Notes: a model not told the origin generated them from the sequence alone. DNA of 64,000 nt from Mangifera indica (GCF_011075055.1 NC_058152.1:10524228-10588227); one strand, 5' to 3'. Positions 13,748 through 26,637 are shown, counted from the stretch's first letter. Made by a program: numbers and translations.

Positions 13748-13848
13748 GCCCAAAGAACTTATTCTCATCCCAAGATTATTTTTTTTTTCTAAGTTTTTAT
13801 CATTTATATATCAAAAACTCAAATACTTACTTATTTGTTATATTTTAT

Positions 13849-14616
13849 TAGGGTATATATAATTTGGTTCAAACAATAAAACTAAACTGAACTGCTTAAC
13901 AATTACGGTTTGATTTGATTTAATTTGTTAAATGATTTGATTTGGGTTAGAAATTTTCTAAATTGTTTTTTTCAGTTTGGATGATTTTTAAACCTTACCA
14001 ATATATATAAAACTATCTTTAAGAGAATTTTTCAATAAACAATATATATAACTTTTTTTTATATTAATTTTGTTATTTTTTGTATATGTATATTGTATAT
14101 ATAATTTATATTATGTATTAAAAAATTATAATTCAGTAAATTTTATTAAATAATATATATTTATAATTGAATGATTTTAAAATATTTAAACTATAATAAT
14201 CGAATCATATATCAAAACTCTAATTTTTCATATTGTAAATCGTATTATATGATGCACTTTTAAAAAAATAAATTAATAAAATATTAATAAACTATAATTG
14301 ATATTTCATTATTTGGAAAAATATTACAAGCACCATCATTTTCTCCAAAAAAATGTATTAATCCTATCAGTTATATGTATCGTATTGTAAAGTATCATGT
14401 GATATGTTTACTGTATTGTATTAATTTGATATATTTTATGATATGTATTATTTTTTATTTGTATTGTATAGTATATCATAGAATATTGATAACTATGATT
14501 CAAAATGTATTCCAAATTGGATCAAATTGTTTTTTTAATTTGGTTTAGAAATTTTCTAAACCATTTTTTTCAATTTGGTTTGAAAAAACTTTCAAATCGG
14601 GCTGTGCAAACCCCTA
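13849..14616. mobile_element. hAT-like non-autonomous element inside the MULE left arm
   Basis: It starts TAGGGTATATATAATTTGG and ends GGGCTGTGCAAACCCCTA, so terminal TAGGG/CCCTA words are inverted. Flanking 8-mers TATTTTAT and AATTTTGT agree at 6 of 8 positions, fitting an aged hAT TSD. The interior has AACCAAAC/GGTTTGGTTT-type words near both ends and a 'tgtatcgtattg' core shared with 15961-16843, 25840-26260 and 30040-30500. It has no coding capacity. Confidence 0.6.
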
Positions 14617-15095
14617 AATTTTGTTGTTAAAAGAAGAGATAAAATTATTATTTAGCAAAAAATATTAAACGACTAAAAATTTATCACATTCCCCTCTTAG
14701 TTTAAAAGTATAAATTTCCCCCACCAAGGTTTGAAAAGTGACCATTTTCCCTATAGGGTTTTTCTTTCACTTCTTTGGTGACAACAATGATTCCAACTAT
14801 CAACGTTCTCTTTCTTGGTTGTCACCCTCCTTTGCCTTCTTCATCTTAGATGAAGATGATAAATCTTCGTCTCTCAGATGAAGATGATGAATCATTTTCA
14901 TCTCATCTTTATCTCCGTCAAAGACAATAGGGATTTCGTTTTCATCACAGGGAAGGGCGATGACCAAGAGAGAAAAAGAATTCGAGAGGGAGAGAAATTT
15001 TGGGTGGAGTTGTCAGTTGAAACCGTTGTTGTCATTAGAAAAAGGTAAAAAAGTTAGAAAAAAAATGATTACTTTTCAAACCTTAGGTGAGGGGA

Positions 15096-18000
15096 TGTAA
15101 CACCTCTATCTAAATACATATCCCTCCACGAAATATGATCTGAAAAGATGTGTACAACTTAACTTTTTAAATTTAAAACAACGGAAGATAATATGATAAT
15201 AAATTTTCAAACTTGAATGCATGCAAAAAGGTGGAACATGAAATATTAACTGAAATACCTAATTTATTAAACTTTATAAATCAAAGTGTCTGAGAATCCA
15301 ATCCAATAGTTATTGTGCATAATTAATCATGAAATCATAACTAAAATGATAAAAATACATAAATCAAAAGAAATTTGTAAAAAGACAAATTTACCCCTCA
15401 CCCTCACGCAACTACTCAACTAAACTGTCAACTCTCCTGTATATCATACTATTTATTTCTACCTACAAAACAACAAAAAAGGAACACGTAAGTGAAAACA
15501 TTTAATAAGTTGGTGGCCTCTCGACTATTTGAATAATGCTTCCAAGTAATAAATCTGGCTTTTCATTAGTGAATCTTGAAGTGGTCACAACTCAATACCC
15601 TCATGCCCTGACATAGGCCATCCACATAAATTACTAAGGCTTAAGTTCAACTCGACATATCTAATGCAATGGTGAAAACATATGACACTTTGTATGTCTA
15701 CTAATTATTATGTCTTGTACACGTGTCATACGACATATTGAACTAACTAACTGTGATACCCTGCTATGTGAGGAAAATCTAGTAGCAATCCCTCCCTTAC
15801 TACATATGCTAGTCACTAAACTGCTATCTAAAACCATCTTAGAATAGCCCCTACCATGGGTATATATGTATGCATCTTGTTGATCGAGTGAGAAATATTT
15901 GAAAAACCACGATCTCTTACCATGCACATTTAAACTGAACTAAGTGGCCTATGTGCCTTGTAGAGGTGTGCATAATTCGATTCAAATCATAAAACCAAAC
16001 AGAACTACTTAAAAATTATGATTTAGTTTGGGTTAAAATTTTCTAAACCATGTTTTTCAATTCGGGTTACAGTTTGGGAGATTTTCAAACTGAACTAAAC
16101 TGTAAATTATATTTTTTAAAATACATATATATAATTATGTTTGACAAAATTTTTCAATAAATAATTAGATATACAACTTTTTTTTTCATATTTATTTTGT
16201 CATTATATTGTATATTTATTTTATATGTGTATATTATGTTTTAGAAATCTATAATTCAGTTAATTTTAGTAAATTATATATATATATATATATGAACGAT
16301 TTTAAAATATTCGAACTATAGTAGTTGAATCTTATATTGTATCGTATATTAAAAACATATTTTATTATATGGGGTATTATAAAGTATGATACGTCTTTTA
16401 AAAATTAAAATAATAAAATATTATAATTGTCATATTATCATTTTGAAAAATATCATAAACACCATTAGCATTTAAAAACTTTTCATATACATTCCTAATG
16501 CATTCTCATTTTCTCTAAAAATATGCATTAATTTATATCGATAATATATATTGTATCATAGGATACATATTGTATTTTATAACACATTTATTGTGTTATA
16601 TTAAATCGATACATCTTATGATTCATATTATTTTTTATCTGTATCGTATCGTATAGCGTACTGTATGATACTAATAACTATAGTTCAAACCATAATTCAA
16701 ATCGAACTAAACCGAATTTTTTCAGTTTGGTTTAGTTTGAAATCTAAAATGATTTGGTTTGGTTTAAAAATTTTTTAAACCTTTTTTTTTTTTAGTTTGG
16801 TTTGAAAAAACTCTCAAACCAAATTAGACCGTGCACATCCCTAGCACTTTGGCGCCAAACATATGATGTATCTCGTGGGAATCAAGTCCTACTACTTTCA
16901 TGTATCTTGCCACTTACACATATAGTTGGTGGCTATATGGATGTGTACCAATTTGCTTAACTTTTCTAATTTTCGACCCAGATCTAATTCAAATGGGGTT
17001 TATACATTCCACATAAACAAACACTTCTTTTATTTTTAACTACTTTGTCTTTCTTGCTAAGGTCTTTTATTATTTTTCTTTCTCTTTTCCTTTCTTGTAC
17101 TTGGATTAAGGGTAAAATGGTCTTTTTTGACTTTTATTGATTACAAAGGTGTGTGCCTAGTGTTGCACCCCCATGTGCTTTTATCTAAGCACGACATCCA
17201 TTTTTGTAAAGTCATGCATAAACGAATGTCATATATCACATGACCTTGTGCGCTTTTCCTCAGAATGAGCGCACAAAAGATGAAACTTGCCCTAGTTTAA
17301 ACATAAGACACATGGGTGTGTAGATTACCCTACACAACTGTGTATCGCAGCCTAAAAGTCACAGGTCTACTGGTTCTAATCATTTTCAATTTTTTTCGAC
17401 AATCCATACACATATACAAGTTTCAAAACATACTTGCAACCCCCCTAAATCAACTTGTCATATCTATAACCACATTTTGAAAACTAATCAGATAGACTAG
17501 TTTAACCTGTGGAACTGATAATCGACTCTAAGTTTGGTTTGATTAATATTAAAAAGTAGTTTATTGATTGACTTAGTTAAACCCAGTCAAAATTGATAGA
17601 ATTGAGTTTGACCAAAATTTAAGATATTTTTAAAAAATTTAATTATTTTTGAGTAATTTGATTATTTTATATTAAATTTGATGAATTTTTAAAGGTCTGT
17701 AAAGAAAACATAAGTTCAAAAATAAAATAAAAAAGGAAAAAAATGTGTCTTATATCTATTAAAATGTCTTTTATAGATAATGATTTACATAATTACAGTT
17801 TTTTTTTAATCATAAGATAGAAATATTTTCTTCATCCAATTGTTTCATTAAAATTAGATAAATAATTATTACTATTTAGAAATGATATATTCTAATCACT
17901 ATAAGTTTGGGTATCCTGATTGATTTTGTTTTTTACAAAATTTTAAGTAAAATATGTGGTTAATACAATATTATTTAAAAAAATTATTATAATTTGATAG

Positions 18001-18879
18001 TAAGTTGAATCGATCGATTTTTGATTGAATCATGAATCAATGAGACAACCGATTCATTCAATGTCTGATTTTAAAAACATTGTCTATACCCATGTGAACA
18101 TGCTTAACACATGCAAGCCTAGTCATCATCATTATCTACCTATTGCATTCATCTCACTTTCATGGTTGGAGACTTTCACACGATAATCAACCATAAATAT
18201 ATACGTATATATTATCAATAAGAAGGCCAAAAACATACACAATCACCTATACTAGCAAATCATACTATTTAGTAGCAAGTTCATACACACTTTTCATTCA
18301 ATCTCCATGTTTATAAATTTATAACTAAATATACATATAACTAACAGATATTTCTAGCTAAAACAATGGAAACAAACATCAAACAGATTCAATATACCAA
18401 CCAAATCATCAAACAACATGGATTCATAAAATAATCAACTGAAAAGCCACCTTACTTACTTGACTTCTAACATATAAGCAATCTTTGCATGACTATGGGA
18501 AATTTTGATAATCGGTGGCTTCCTCCAACGACCAAGGGTATTCTCTCACTCTTTTCTCTTTTGGGTGTGTGGCTAGAGGTGTAAAGAATAGCGAAAATTA
18601 GGTTAAACGCCTATTTTATTTTGCTTCCTAAACTCGACACATGAACATGTATCTATGGTACACAGGTGAGGTGTGTGTCGTGTCATCCAATTATGGAAAT
18701 CATCTGATTTTGTCATGATTATTATCTTATCCTCGAATTCAAAATTTTTTGACAATGCAGTATGCACGATCGAGTATACTCCTATACATGGGTGTACATC
18801 TCTCTAGAAAATCAATATTAACTCAATTAAGACAAGAGAAAAGACTAGAACTTGCTTAGGTTTACTTATGAGTGTTACA
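15096..18879 (-). mobile_element. Solo LTR of a Ty3/gypsy-type element, itself interrupted
   Basis: It begins TGTAACACC and ends GTGTTACA, an 8-bp terminal inverted repeat typical of gypsy LTRs, and sits exactly where the MULE right arm is broken (arm text resumes at 18880). Without the nested element at 15961-16843 it is about 2.9 kb. Flanks GGGGA and AGAAA differ by three G/A transitions, so the TSD is only weakly supported. No internal gypsy domains adjoin it, implying LTR-LTR recombination. Orientation is set by comparing the order of landmarks with the LTRs at 42806-62699. Confidence 0.6.
15961..16843. mobile_element. hAT-like non-autonomous element inside the gypsy LTR
   Basis: Its ends are TAGAGGTGTGCATAATTCG and the inverse complement of CTAGGGATGTGCACGGTCT, an imperfect terminal inverted repeat of about 15 bp. 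Flanking 8-mers GTGCCTTG and GCACTTTG differ only by transitions. It shares its interior with 13849-14616 and 27734-28240, including paired 'gtttggttt' tracts next to both ends. Confidence 0.65.
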
Positions 18880-19086
18880 AGAAAAATCATTAGATTTTTA
18901 AACTAGGCAAAAAATATGATAAATTTTTAGTTTTTCAATTTTTTGCTAAATGACAAGTTTACCTCTAACTCTAACAAAAAAAAATTTAATAGATAAATAA
19001 GTATTTGAGTTTTTGAAAGATAAAAGGTGGGAATTTGAGAAAAGAGTAATATTTAGGTGGGAATAAGTCCTTTGGCCTTTTAAAAA

Positions 19087-19640
19087 TTCTGAAATACATT
19101 TTCACAACTTCAACACTTCTAAAAAAATGTATTGATTTGTATTGATAAAATTAACAATATGGATTGATTTGTATTGTGTCATATAATACGTGACCAATTT
19201 TTTATACATATCATTTTCGCCCATATTGTTACTATGAGACATGTCATTCTAATAACCGCATTGATAAGGGACTACAACACTTGAAAGATCTCAAACTATC
19301 TTTTTTTTTAATGAATGGATCTTTTTTTCTATTAAAGAGTCTGAACTCTCAAATTTTTTTGCTAAAGGGACTTCATATTTTCTATAAAAGAATTAAACTT
19401 GCCAATTTTATTGTAAAAATGACCAAACTTTTAGTATATTTTATTAAGTTTGAATATGTCGAATAAACATAATTATAATTATTTTTTTTTTTTTAAAATT
19501 ATATGATTAATTTGATACTTTTAATAAAAAATATAATTAGGTGTTTTTTATCCGATGGAAAGATCTGAAAGCTTAATTCTTTTAATAGAGATTTGAAATT
19601 TGGTCTTTTTAATTAAAAAAAATGATAATTTGATTCATCC
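19087..19640. other. AT-rich spacer with no recognisable gene
   Basis: The ORF-like stretch at 19281-19466 is driven by T-rich low complexity (repeated 'ctatttttttttaa', 'ttttttctattaaag'). Similar phrases repeat about every 50 bp, suggesting decayed repeat DNA. Nothing codes here. Confidence 0.4.
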
Positions 19641-20060
19641 AATATTATTATCCATATTGATACCGTTACCCGCCGCACAGGGACCAAAATACGACCTACT
19701 TGGGAGACAAAGTAAGGGTATGAATAAGACTGAGTCTGTGACTTTCAAGGTCCAAAATGGGCTGCTACCATTCATGTGGTTGGCGCATACGGAGCCACAG
19801 CTTTCACCCAAACACGCGCATGGTGCCTGACACGTGGGGCAATTGGCAACCTGGTTTTGTCGCGTGGGTTCCCCTACAACGTCGCCTTCCATATAATCCT
19901 ACTGTCGCTTTCTAGGCCCACTCAATTTGACCTCTGAACTTCGTTCTTCACCGTCCGATTTCCCATGAACTCATCACGTTAACTTGTCATCATTCATCTG
20001 TGATCCTCGGGATTTTTACCCGATCGAGACGTGCGGCACAATGTGTACTTGGCACGTGAC
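19641..20060. promoter_or_regulatory. G-box-containing GC-richer island, promoter-like
   Basis: About 400 bp is markedly less AT-rich than its surroundings. It holds CACGTG G-boxes at 19831-19836 and 20053-20058 plus CGCG-containing words (acacgcgcat, gtcgcgtggg). A TATA-like 'catataatcc' lies near 19890. Overlapping short ORFs on both strands (19600-19892) match nothing I recognise. It could be a promoter whose gene is lost or very short, or conserved noncoding DNA. Confidence 0.35.
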
Positions 20061-22059
20061 TTTTAATGTTTTACTCCCCTGTTCCATGATTATAAATTAA
20101 CCAGGTGTATGGTAAATTAATATATATAAATAATTATTATGTATAATTATTTATATATATCATTTTACGTTAACATAAATTTATTAAAAAATAATAAAAA
20201 TAATATTATTTTATTAATATTTTAATAATTAATAATTAATAAAAAATTATTATAATTATTTATTATTTAATAAACTAAATAAAATAAAACAAATAATAAA
20301 AATAAATCACAAATATAATCTCTTATTCCTTCCAACTAAAGCATCCCCACAATTATGGGAAGAATTTTTTAGAATTACTATTTATGATAAAAAAAATTGT
20401 GTCATAATATTTTGCTAAAATAAAAAAAAATTGTGTCGTGATTGTTATAGTATATTTGTTAAAGATAAAATTGAAATATAATATTATAATTATAAAATAC
20501 TTAGTGTGACATATTGGGAAGATCGGTGGATACATATGATATTATCAATTCTTAATCTCTTTGTTGTTTTTAGAGGTTAAATTTGAGTTAAACATGAACT
20601 TATTTATCAATTTTATTTGAATAAGTTTAAAACGAGTTTGTCTTAACCGAGCTAGAATCTAAGTCTAGGGGCTTTATATTGTTGAGTTTGACTTGAGCCT
20701 AAGTGTTTCATATTGTCAAGCTTAATCTTGGAAAAATTTAATTCATATAAAATAAAACGATATTTTTTTTATCAACAAATATAAATAATATCATTTTGAT
20801 CAATTTTGACTCAACTATAGTACTGAACCAAACTTAGCTCAATATCATAGTTAAACTTAAACTTAACTCATTTCAAACTGACTCAAACTTTAATTAGTTT
20901 AAAAAGAGTTTGTCAAATTGAAACATAGACTTGAGCTCGATTTTTTCAAATTGAACCGAATTTAAGTTATCTAAACTTAACTCAAATCTAACATTATGTG
21001 TAGGTACTGATCTAGTCATGGTAGGTTGCATGGGTTATTTTGGATTTTAATAATTTTTATTTTTTATAGAATTTAAATGTTGAAAGGAAATTATCATTTC
21101 TAATAAGAAATACCATAATTGTGGAAAAAATGCGTGGAATGAGCCATAAAAGTGCTTTGCTGCCTGGACTCGTTGGAAAATTCGCCTTCCTCAAAGCATC
21201 TCACTTTGAAAAGCATTTTCGCTAAAGCTAGAAGGAGGGCCTTTTCAAAGCTAAGACTTTGCAGAACAAGGAAAAAATCTAAACACAAATATTGATAAGA
21301 TTTACCTAAAAATGTTTTTGTTTTTGCAATTTGTTGCCAATTTGGGCACTCTAGACAAACATTATTTGAGGGTGTACAAAAAATCTTATAGTATATATTC
21401 ATATTAAACTAAGTCTGAACAAGAGTTAGTTCAAGTTTGATATGAATTTAGAATAACGAATTTGAATTTAAGTTTGACTCACTCGAAGTAATTGTTTAGT
21501 AATATTAGATTAGAAAAAAAATTGTCAAAGAAAAATAATAATCATCAAATAAGAAGAAAAAATGTCGTCAGAGAAGAAGAAAAATTATTGAATAAAAAAA
21601 AGAAAATTCATTAAAGAAGAAGAATGGATGACAAGATATTGATTTTGAGGGAAGCTCAACAAACTAAAATTTCTACTCAAGTTTAATTCATTTAAATTGA
21701 ACAACAAGTTGATTGGGCTGAAGATAGATCAGATTATGTTTAGTGATGAAAGTATAAATTTTTTTTAAGGGGTCAATTAAAAATCTTATATAAAGTTTTT
21801 GTATGTGTTTTTATGTATACTATAAGTAATATGTACCTATTTTGAATTTACAAATAAATATATATTTATATGTATTATTATATGATTAAATATTATTTTA
21901 TTTTTAAATTAAAATCATTTAATAAAATGATATCATATATTAAATATGTATCTATTTATATATTTAAAATAGGTTGGTATAGTTTTATAAGTATATATTA
22001 CTTTTTAACGTGTAAATAACAAAGTAAACACTTGTTTGTTTCAAAATTATCGAAAGGGC
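20061..22059. other. AT-rich spacer with MITE remnants
   Basis: No gene is recognised. About 20570-21010 and 21420-21740 are mosaics of 'tcaaactcaagttt' words typical of decayed hAT-type MITEs. About 21795-21990 is a copy of the 'tatgtacctattttgaattt' palindromic MITE family. The GC-richer pocket at 21115-21330 is treated separately. Confidence 0.45.
21115..21330. other. GC-richer pocket of unknown origin
   Basis: About 200 bp (from 'aatgcgtggaatgagcc' to 'gcagaacaaggaaaaa') stands out from AT-rich flanks. The minus strand has a 100-codon ORF across it (21402-21100) matching no family I know. The composition would suit an old organelle-derived insertion or gene debris; I cannot decide. Confidence 0.2.
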
Positions 22060-22960
22060 CTAGAACAGTGGACCTGAAAAGCTGTCCCAAAATATTGGGA
22101 CTCCCGTGTCACACGTGCGGATTATAAATCCAGCGCCACGCGTGTGATTGACCGGATAAGGCTCGGGCAGTGGGCAGGAGACCGGAAAGTATGGGGGCAA
22201 GTGGGTCATACGAAATAATTGAACGATTAAAAAATAAAAAATTATACTTATTTATTAAAAAATTCAACAAACTAAAAATAAAGAAAACCTTCTCACAATT
22301 TTAAGCGTACAAAGGTGAGCAAAAGGCTCTGGCACCGTCTGCCTCACGTGCGCTTACACAGGCACGTGGACCCGCTCGCTTCAGATAAAGACGACGAAGC
22401 GACAGAGAAACAAAGGCGACGGTCCTGATTTCCATCATTTAACGTTTTAATAAAATACTCTCCGTCGTCCTCCATAATTTGCTTGTGTTTTTTTATTCAC
22501 GCGCTCGATCTACGCGCCAAGTAAATTTTTTTTTTCAACTCGGAATTAAAAAAAAAACTAACTCACATATTCCAATCCTGGTCAAGCTCCGCCTTTCATG
22601 AGTCCCGAATTGTCACGTCACGCGCTGTAACTTTTATATGCCAAAATAAAAAAAGAATAATTTAGTGAATTTTGTTTTTCTTTTTATTTTAAATAATAAT
22701 TTATTATTATCATTAAATAATTAATTTCAATTAATGAGTTGTATAAACATAAGTCCTTGAAATCAGGGTTTGAACGTGCGGGTCACGAGGCACCACGTGG
22801 AGGGCTCCGGTCGCCCCGGGCTTTGCATTTAAGGAAGCTCTCTCTTTAGTCCGTTTTGCTTTTACGAGGTGGACCCGACCCGACTTTCTAAGCTAATTAT
22901 AATTTATTACACTAATTATTATTATCAATAATTAATTAATCCATGCGTGCGTGGCAGCGT
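22060..22960. promoter_or_regulatory. Cluster of G-box and BRRE-type motifs, orphan promoter-like island
   Basis: Four CACGTG G-boxes (22112-22117, 22345-22350, 22363-22368, 22794-22799), a palindromic CACGCGTG (22137-22144), CGTGTG/CGTGCG words (22141-22146, 22347-22352, 22775-22780) and ACGT cores near 22612-22620 lie within 0.7 kb. G-boxes bind bZIP/bHLH factors, and CGTG[T/C]G is the BZR1 element. A CT-rich stretch follows at about 22838-22850. No ORF begins on either side within 2 kb, so the target gene is missing, noncoding or beyond my recognition. Confidence 0.4.
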
Positions 22961-25900
22961 GGGGCTTTTATATTCTTGGAAGTTTGTGAGTAATTTGAAA
23001 ATGTGTGCAAGGCTTTTTTTAAATTAAATTAAATTAATTTCTTATGGACAATTTTAATTTAAAATATAATTATTTAGTCTTTCACAAGTGTTTTATTTGA
23101 TGGAACAAAATTAGTAAAAGAATTAAATGGACAACCTATTTTTTTGTGCTTCTATTTTTAAATTTTATATATAACTCCCAAAAATCTAGATTTAAATTTA
23201 TTTATTTTATTTTTTAGGCTTTTGAGGAGGTTTTGAACTTTGAAATTTATACATAATAATACAATAAATCTCATCTTTTCATAATACAAAATTTTATACA
23301 TATAAATAAAAACAAATCATCATTTTACATTTATATTATATAGTTTAGAAATTTTCATAATGCATGGAGATGTTTGTACTTAATCCTACAATGAGCACAA
23401 CTTTTTTGGTTCATATGGTACAAAGCGTCTTCTTGGTTTTCAAGTTTTTTCTGCAAAATGTTGTTGTAATTGGCTACAAACGAAGGCTAAAATTGAGCAT
23501 ATCTTCTTTGGTATTCCTAATTATTTAGGTTATCAAGTCGTATTTGTATTATTTAAATTTAGGTTTTGGATTAGATACTCTACACCTTAACTTGACTCGT
23601 ATCAAAATTATATTGAGACCTTCAAACCCTACCATAACTTGAATTATATTCATGTTGAATTGACATAATTCGAATTGATTCGAAATCATCTATAGTTTTC
23701 ATTTGTATGAAAGATTTTAGTGTTCGAGTTTTTTCCTAAATTATCCTAATCTAATATTAAAAAAAACACATAATATAAAACTTTGTCTTATTTACAAATG
23801 ATCGAAAAAATTACACAGAAATATTCTTTCTTAGTAACAAAATCTCATTTTCACAACCCACTAATAAAACTATATTGTTAAATAAAAAATCAAGAATAAT
23901 AAAAGTAAATACATATATATGGAGGTATAACTCTATATACTATTTAAATATTTCAGCTACTGTTGATATTTGATTTTTAGTATTTCTTTAATTTGTCCAT
24001 ACTAAATTACACTACAATAGCATTTATCAAAATATTCGGGTCAGTTCGAGTTAGTTAAATTGGTTTCGTATGAATTTGAACAAAACGCAATTTAGTTTAA
24101 AGTCGTATTAGGTTGATTCAAAGTAAATTTCATTTTTAAAAATTCAAGCATAATTTTTTTTTTGGCGTTGTATTATATCAAGTTAATATGTTGTATTGAA
24201 AATTATGAACTTTATTTCGGGGCATTTAATTTAAAATATTTCATAAAATTTATTTTAAACTGTGTACAATTTGTTAATATATAAATTGTATTATTTTTTT
24301 AATTGTTGGGTTATGATTTTCATCAATGAGTATAAATTAATTTTTAAAATTAAATAAAAATATTAAAATGCTCTATATTCCTTCTGGCATAGATATGAAC
24401 TAACATGGTTTGAGTGTGATTTATTGTTCTGCTCGATTTGAACCCCTTTATCTCATTATTGTTGTCATACTAAAGTTTGTCTTGTTGATAATTTTTTTCT
24501 TTTTTTTAAAAATTATTTTAGATTTAAATTATTCTTCTTTTTCTATTTGACCATTTGAATGAATCGAACTCAATTTTGAATTGGTTCTATTCAAGTTTAA
24601 GGTTGGAATTGTGTACATGTTGGGCTCAACTTAGCTATCATTAAAGCCCAAAAGTCCTCCCTTTCACTTTATTTAACCCCAAAAACAAATGCGGCAACAA
24701 AGCCACAACATGGAGTTAGGGACTATAAATAGGCTTGTCAGTTGGGCCTTTTGAATTGGATTTGACTTGTTTAAGTTTAGGTTCGTAAAAAAATTTGGAG
24801 CTGTCTGTTCAAATGTTAAATTTTTTGTTTTGGCTCGATATATTACAATTTTTCATCTTCAAACTTATTTTGGGTATGTCTTTGTAGCTTTAAAAACCTA
24901 TCATATATATTTAAAAATCTGATAAATGCACCCATACTTACAATGAATTTTCGAATTCTATTGCGCCTTGAGGTTGAACAACATTTATTCAAGTGTAAGC
25001 CTAATAATTTTATGGAATTTTTTTTTTTTGTCTAGGTTCGTTAAAAGCCCAAATTTTGTTCAATTTAAAATTAAATTTTTTGAATTGAACAATAGGCTTG
25101 CCTGATACAATTAACAAGCTTAAGAAAAAAATTTAAGAGTGATGATATGCGCACTTCTAATGAATACTAATTGAAATATAAAAAATGATGTGTTATCATG
25201 TGATTAAATGTTATTTTATCTTTAGTTTTAAATAACCAAATCTCACGATAACATACTATTATTGTTATATAAATTGGTGCTTATTACAAGTACACATAAG
25301 CTTATGATAAATGAATTATTGATCGCTAAAGAAAATTCATTTAACAAATTTGTTATTATAATTTATTTGTATAATGAGACAAAATAACTATATAAAAATT
25401 TAATTCAGAGTTGTTTGAACTTGAACTTAACTTTAATCAAGCGAATTGAGTTTGATCCAAACATTAGGCTTGTTAAAAAAAAAAGTTAAGTTCAAATTAT
25501 TTGATTATTTGAGTTCAAACTCAGCTCAAATTGAATAAAAAATAAATTGACATTGAGCCGAGTTTCATTGATCTCAAGTTGGGCCCTTTCAATTAAAAAC
25601 AATCATGACAAGACATTTGTTTGAACACAGTTTAAATCAAATTCAACCCTAATGTTAAAGTTTCTAAATTTGACAATTCATTCAATAAGAATTGTCTATT
25701 TTTAAGATTAGAAAAAAAAGGTTTCAATATTAATGAAATTAAACCGAATTTATTTTAAAAATGGGATAAAAATTAAATAATCAAATTTAATTTTGATGAA
25801 TTCATAATTTTTAATTAAGTCTTCTAAATAGGTTTTAGAACCCATTTAATTATGGTAGTTGAATCATATATCAAAAACTTAATTTTTCATATCGTATATT

Positions 25901-26352
25901 ACTATTGTAGTGCATTGTATGATACAATTATTTAAAATAAAAATAATAAAATATTAATAAAATAATAAAAAATTATAATTACCATGTCTTTACCTTTGAA
26001 AATATCACAAAAACCCTATGAAATTCTAAAATTTCCTAAATATATCCTTGCTACGACACCACTTCTCTAAAAAGGTATATCGATTTGTATTGATAATATG
26101 TATCATATTGTAGGATATATTTTGATCATATAATATGTCCACCGTATCGATAATTTTCGATATATTTTATGATATGTATCGTTTTTTATTTATATTATAT
26201 TATATCATATAATACATATCATATATTATAAAATATTAATAACTATGCATCAATAGTTTTCAAATACACACAAATAATTAAATATAAATTTCAGTAGTGA
26301 AACTAAAAAATTAAATTATTTTCCAATTAATTGGACAGCAAAAGAGAGATTA
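22961..26352. other. AT-rich gene-free spacer
   Basis: I see no gene. About 23560-24120 and 24720-25650 are 'aattcgaattgattcgaa' or 'ggcttgtcagttgggcc' mosaics from decayed TIR elements. About 25140-25300 is a worn palindromic MITE. Confidence 0.45.
25840..26260. mobile_element. Internal fragment of the hAT-like 'GTATCGTATTG' family
   Basis: The segment shares 'gttgaatcatatatcaaaaact', 'catatcgtatatta' and 'gatatattttatgatatgtatc' with the interiors of 13849-14616 and 15961-16843. The TAGGG/CCCTA termini are absent, so it is a truncated copy. Confidence 0.45.
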
Positions 26353-26360
26353 CCAGAGAG

Positions 26361-26637
26361 TAGGGTTGGATTCGAGCCGAGCCGAGCTCGGGCTCGGCTC
26401 GGTTTTTTTATGGCCGGCTCGAGTTCGGCTCAGCTCGTTTACGGCTCGGTTTGGCTTGTTTTTCATATCAAAACGACATCGTTTTGTATATATATATGGA
26501 TCAAAACGATGTCGTTTTGTATAAAAAATTTAAAAAAAAAATCTACCGAGTCAGCTTGAGCTCGATCGAGCCGAGCAGAGCCCGGCTCGTTTCGGGCTCA
26601 AGCCGAGCCGAGCTGGCTCGGCTCAAGTCCAGCCCTG
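26361..26637. mobile_element. Palindromic hAT-type MITE with a perfect 8-bp TSD
   Basis: The 277-bp element starts TAGGGTTGGATTCGAGCC and ends in the complement of CAGGGCTGGACTTGAGCC. It is flanked on both sides by CCAGAGAG (26353-26360 and 26638-26645), the 8-bp TSD of hAT elements. Both arms are built of GAGCC/GGCTC words, so the arms pair extensively. Near the centre AAAACGACATCGTTTT (about 26470-26485) and its exact complement AAAACGATGTCGTTTT (about 26503-26518) form a second inverted pair. There is no coding capacity; a 70-codon ORF across it is spurious. Confidence 0.85.

Larger units (their letters stand above)
13748..19077. mobile_element. Non-autonomous MULE carrying nested insertions
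   Basis: The left end GCCCAAAGAACTTATTC and the inverse complement of the right end (GGCCAAAGGACTTATTC) match and continue as long inverted arms ('tcaaaaactcaaatacttac' pairs with its complement near 18994-19016). A perfect 9-bp TSD, TTTTAAAAA, flanks it at 13739-13747 and 19078-19086, as expected for Mutator-like elements. Removing the nested hAT-like element (13849-14616) and gypsy LTR (15096-18879) leaves about 0.77 kb, similar to the uninterrupted 869-bp relative at 28400-29268. No transposase is present, so it would move only in trans. Confidence 0.8.
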
